64,000 bases of DNA from Halomontanus rarus (lineage in GTDB: Archaea > Halobacteriota > Halobacteria > Halobacteriales > Natrialbaceae): assembly GCF_029338335.1 (NCBI RefSeq), contig NZ_CP119796.1; one strand, given 5' to 3'. The notes under the pieces are model-generated. The model was given only the letters and a program-made list of their open reading frames with translations. It searched no databases and was not told where the DNA came from. The translations under genes were made by a program, and so were the position numbers. Shown here piece by piece: positions 62,715 through 64,000 of this stretch. Positions within the stretch are counted from its first letter, which is position 1. Every line of letters begins with the position of its first letter.

Positions 62715-64000
62715 CTAGGCCTCGAGCGACGCTCGCGCTCTGATATCCCGCGACGAGCGGCCGACGAGGACTTCGAACGCGCCGTCCTCGACGACCCAGT
62801 CCGCGTCGTCCTCGTCGTAGACGGCCAAGGCGCGCTCGTCGATCGTCAACTCGACCGTCGTCGACTCGCCGCTCTCGAGTTCGACCGGTTCGAACGCCGC
62901 GAGTTCTTTGGGCGGCCGAGGGACGCTCGAGTCGGCGGCGGCGAGGTAGGCCTGAACGACGTCCCGGCCGGGTCGGTCGCCGACGTTCTCGACGGTGAGC
63001 GTCAGGGTCGCCGTCGGACCGGCGTCGGTCTCCGACTCCGGATCGGTCGCACCCTCGATATCGACCCCGTTCTCGACTGAGAGCCCGCTGTACTCGAACT
63101 CCGCGTAACTCAACCCGTGGCCGAACGGGAACGCCGGATCGATCTCCGCCGCGTCGAAGTGACGATAGCCCACGAAAACGCCCTCGGAGTACTCGGCTTC
63201 GAGGCCGACGCCGGGGTACTGTGCCTCACTCGAGGCGGGGTAGTCCGCGGCGCGTTCGCCGAACGTCACCGGGAGCCGGCCCGAGGGATCGGCGTCGCCG
63301 AAGAGCACTGAGGCGAGGGCGTTGCCATCCTCCTGTCCGGGGTACCAGGTCTCGACGACGGCGTCGACGGCGTCGAGCCAGGGCATCGTCACCATTCCCG
63401 CGGTGTTGCAGACGACGACGGTCCGGTCCGCGACGGCGGCGACGGCCGCTATCAGTTCGTTCTGCGCGCCGGGTAGCTCGAGGTCGCGGTCTGCGCCCTC
63501 GCTCGAGAGGTCTCGAACGACGACGACTGCGACGTCGGCGTCTTGGGCGGCTCGCATGGCCTCTTCGATTCGCGGATTCTCGCCCCACGGGGTATCGATT
63601 TCGGGGAGCGGCGAGTCGTGCATCGAGGCGTCCCCCACGGGTTCGATGCCCCGTTCGAACGTTACCGAGCCGTCGATCTCGAGACGGTCGCGAACCCCGT
63701 CGAGCGGGCTCGTGGCTCGCGTCGGATCGACCTCGGAACTCCCGCCGCCGCCGACTTTCGGCTCGTCGGCGTGGGGACCGATCAGGGCGATTCGCTCGGA
63801 ACCCTCGAGCGGAAGGGTGTCACCGTCGTTCTGCAGGAGGACCGTTCCCCGCTCGGCGATCCGCCGGGCGAGGTCGTGGTGGTCGGGCGTATCGAGTGCG
63901 CCCTCGGGCTGCTCGCCGTCGAGGACTCCGAAACGAGCCATCTCCCGGAGAATGCGGCGGATCTTGTCGTCGAGGATCGATTCCTCGAGTCGGCCGTCCT
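62715..64000 (-). CDS. Glycoside hydrolase family 3 (beta-glucosidase type), C-terminal part
   Basis: The frame is still open at the right window edge: DGRLEESILDDKIRRILREM continues into ARFGVLDGEQPEG. Visible are the end of the TIM-barrel domain, the alpha/beta sandwich (ERGTVLLQNDGDTLPLEGS, IALIGPHADEPKVGGGGSSEV) and a fibronectin-like C-terminal domain (PPKELAAFEPVELESGES). It hydrolyses beta-glycosides. The N-terminal nucleophile domain lies outside the window. No signal peptide can be judged. Confidence 0.92.
   Translation of the reverse strand, partial: DGRLEESILDDKIRRILREMARFGVLDGEQPEGALDTPDHHDLARRIAERGTVLLQNDGDTLPLEGSERIALIGPHADEPKVGGGGSSEVDPTRATSPLDGVRDRLEIDGSVTFERGIEPVGDASMHDSPLPEIDTPWGENPRIEEAMRAAQDADVAVVVVRDLSSEGADRDLELPGAQNELIAAVAAVADRTVVVCNTAGMVTMPWLDAVDAVVETWYPGQEDGNALASVLFGDADPSGRLPVTFGERAADYPASSEAQYPGVGLEAEYSEGVFVGYRHFDAAEIDPAFPFGHGLSYAEFEYSGLSVENGVDIEGATDPESETDAGPTATLTLTVENVGDRPGRDVVQAYLAAADSSVPRPPKELAAFEPVELESGESTTVELTIDERALAVYDEDDADWVVEDGAFEVLVGRSSRDIRARASLEA

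Noticed and set aside
1..64000. CRISPR array or intact insertion sequence
   Set aside because: No regularly spaced direct repeats and no transposase motifs were seen on either strand.

Overview
The window is haloarchaeal chromosome. It is GC-rich, its proteins are strongly acidic, many genes have a TATA-like box about 26-30 bases before the start codon with no room for a leader, and it carries archaeal informational genes (TBP, PAN, RpoP, L37Ae, prefoldin beta, Pcc1, family-B DNA polymerase, Mre11-Rad50). Imperfect six-base microsatellites and hairpin repeats recall the Natrialbales (Natrinema/Haloterrigena-like), but I cannot prove the genus. I found no tRNA, rRNA, CRISPR array or intact transposase.

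Layout. 0-4 kb: partial stress protein, two CPA1-type cation/proton antiporters flanking a SHOCT-domain membrane protein, a lipoprotein. 4-11 kb: aspS, tbp, a YihY/BrkB membrane protein, truD, zinc-ribbon proteins. 11-15 kb: the rpl37ae-rpoP-pcc1 ... prefoldin beta-DUF3194 group, interrupted by a hairpin repeat, a decayed membrane-protein gene and a DUF368 transporter. 15-21 kb: hflX, an alanyl-tRNA editing hydrolase, GMP synthase subunit A, two DedA/VTT-like proteins, PAN. 21-30 kb: a winged-helix protein, mre11-rad50, three small haloarchaeal genes, DNA polymerase B without inteins. 30-34 kb: a coupled operon of two sensory-rhodopsin-transducer-like (ASRT) proteins around an FAD sugar/lactone oxidase, then a Gfo/Idh/MocA dehydrogenase. 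34.5-35.8 kb: gene-poor stretch with a decayed ORF and an AT-richer histidine phosphatase, probably acquired.

36-48 kb and 61-62 kb are anaerobic-type cobalamin synthesis: a chelatase AAA/VWA protein divergent from cobN-cbiC-cbiE-cbiA, then cbiT-cbiL-cbiF. The next expected gene, cbiG, lies 12.8 kb further on. Between cbiF and cbiG sits a complete-looking type IV pilus locus (pilin-like protein, two small genes, PilB ATPase, PilC membrane protein, four membrane-anchored proteins with large ectodomains) plus a beta-propeller lipoprotein. The 3' ends of the last pilus gene and the lipoprotein gene, which converge, share a markedly AT-rich segment. No cbiH is visible. The window closes with a small membrane protein and the C-terminal part of a family 3 glycoside hydrolase.

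Most worth following up: the ASRT-oxidase-ASRT operon, the split cbi operon with its pilus insert, the AT-rich mosaic segment, and the hairpin repeats that begin at stop codons.
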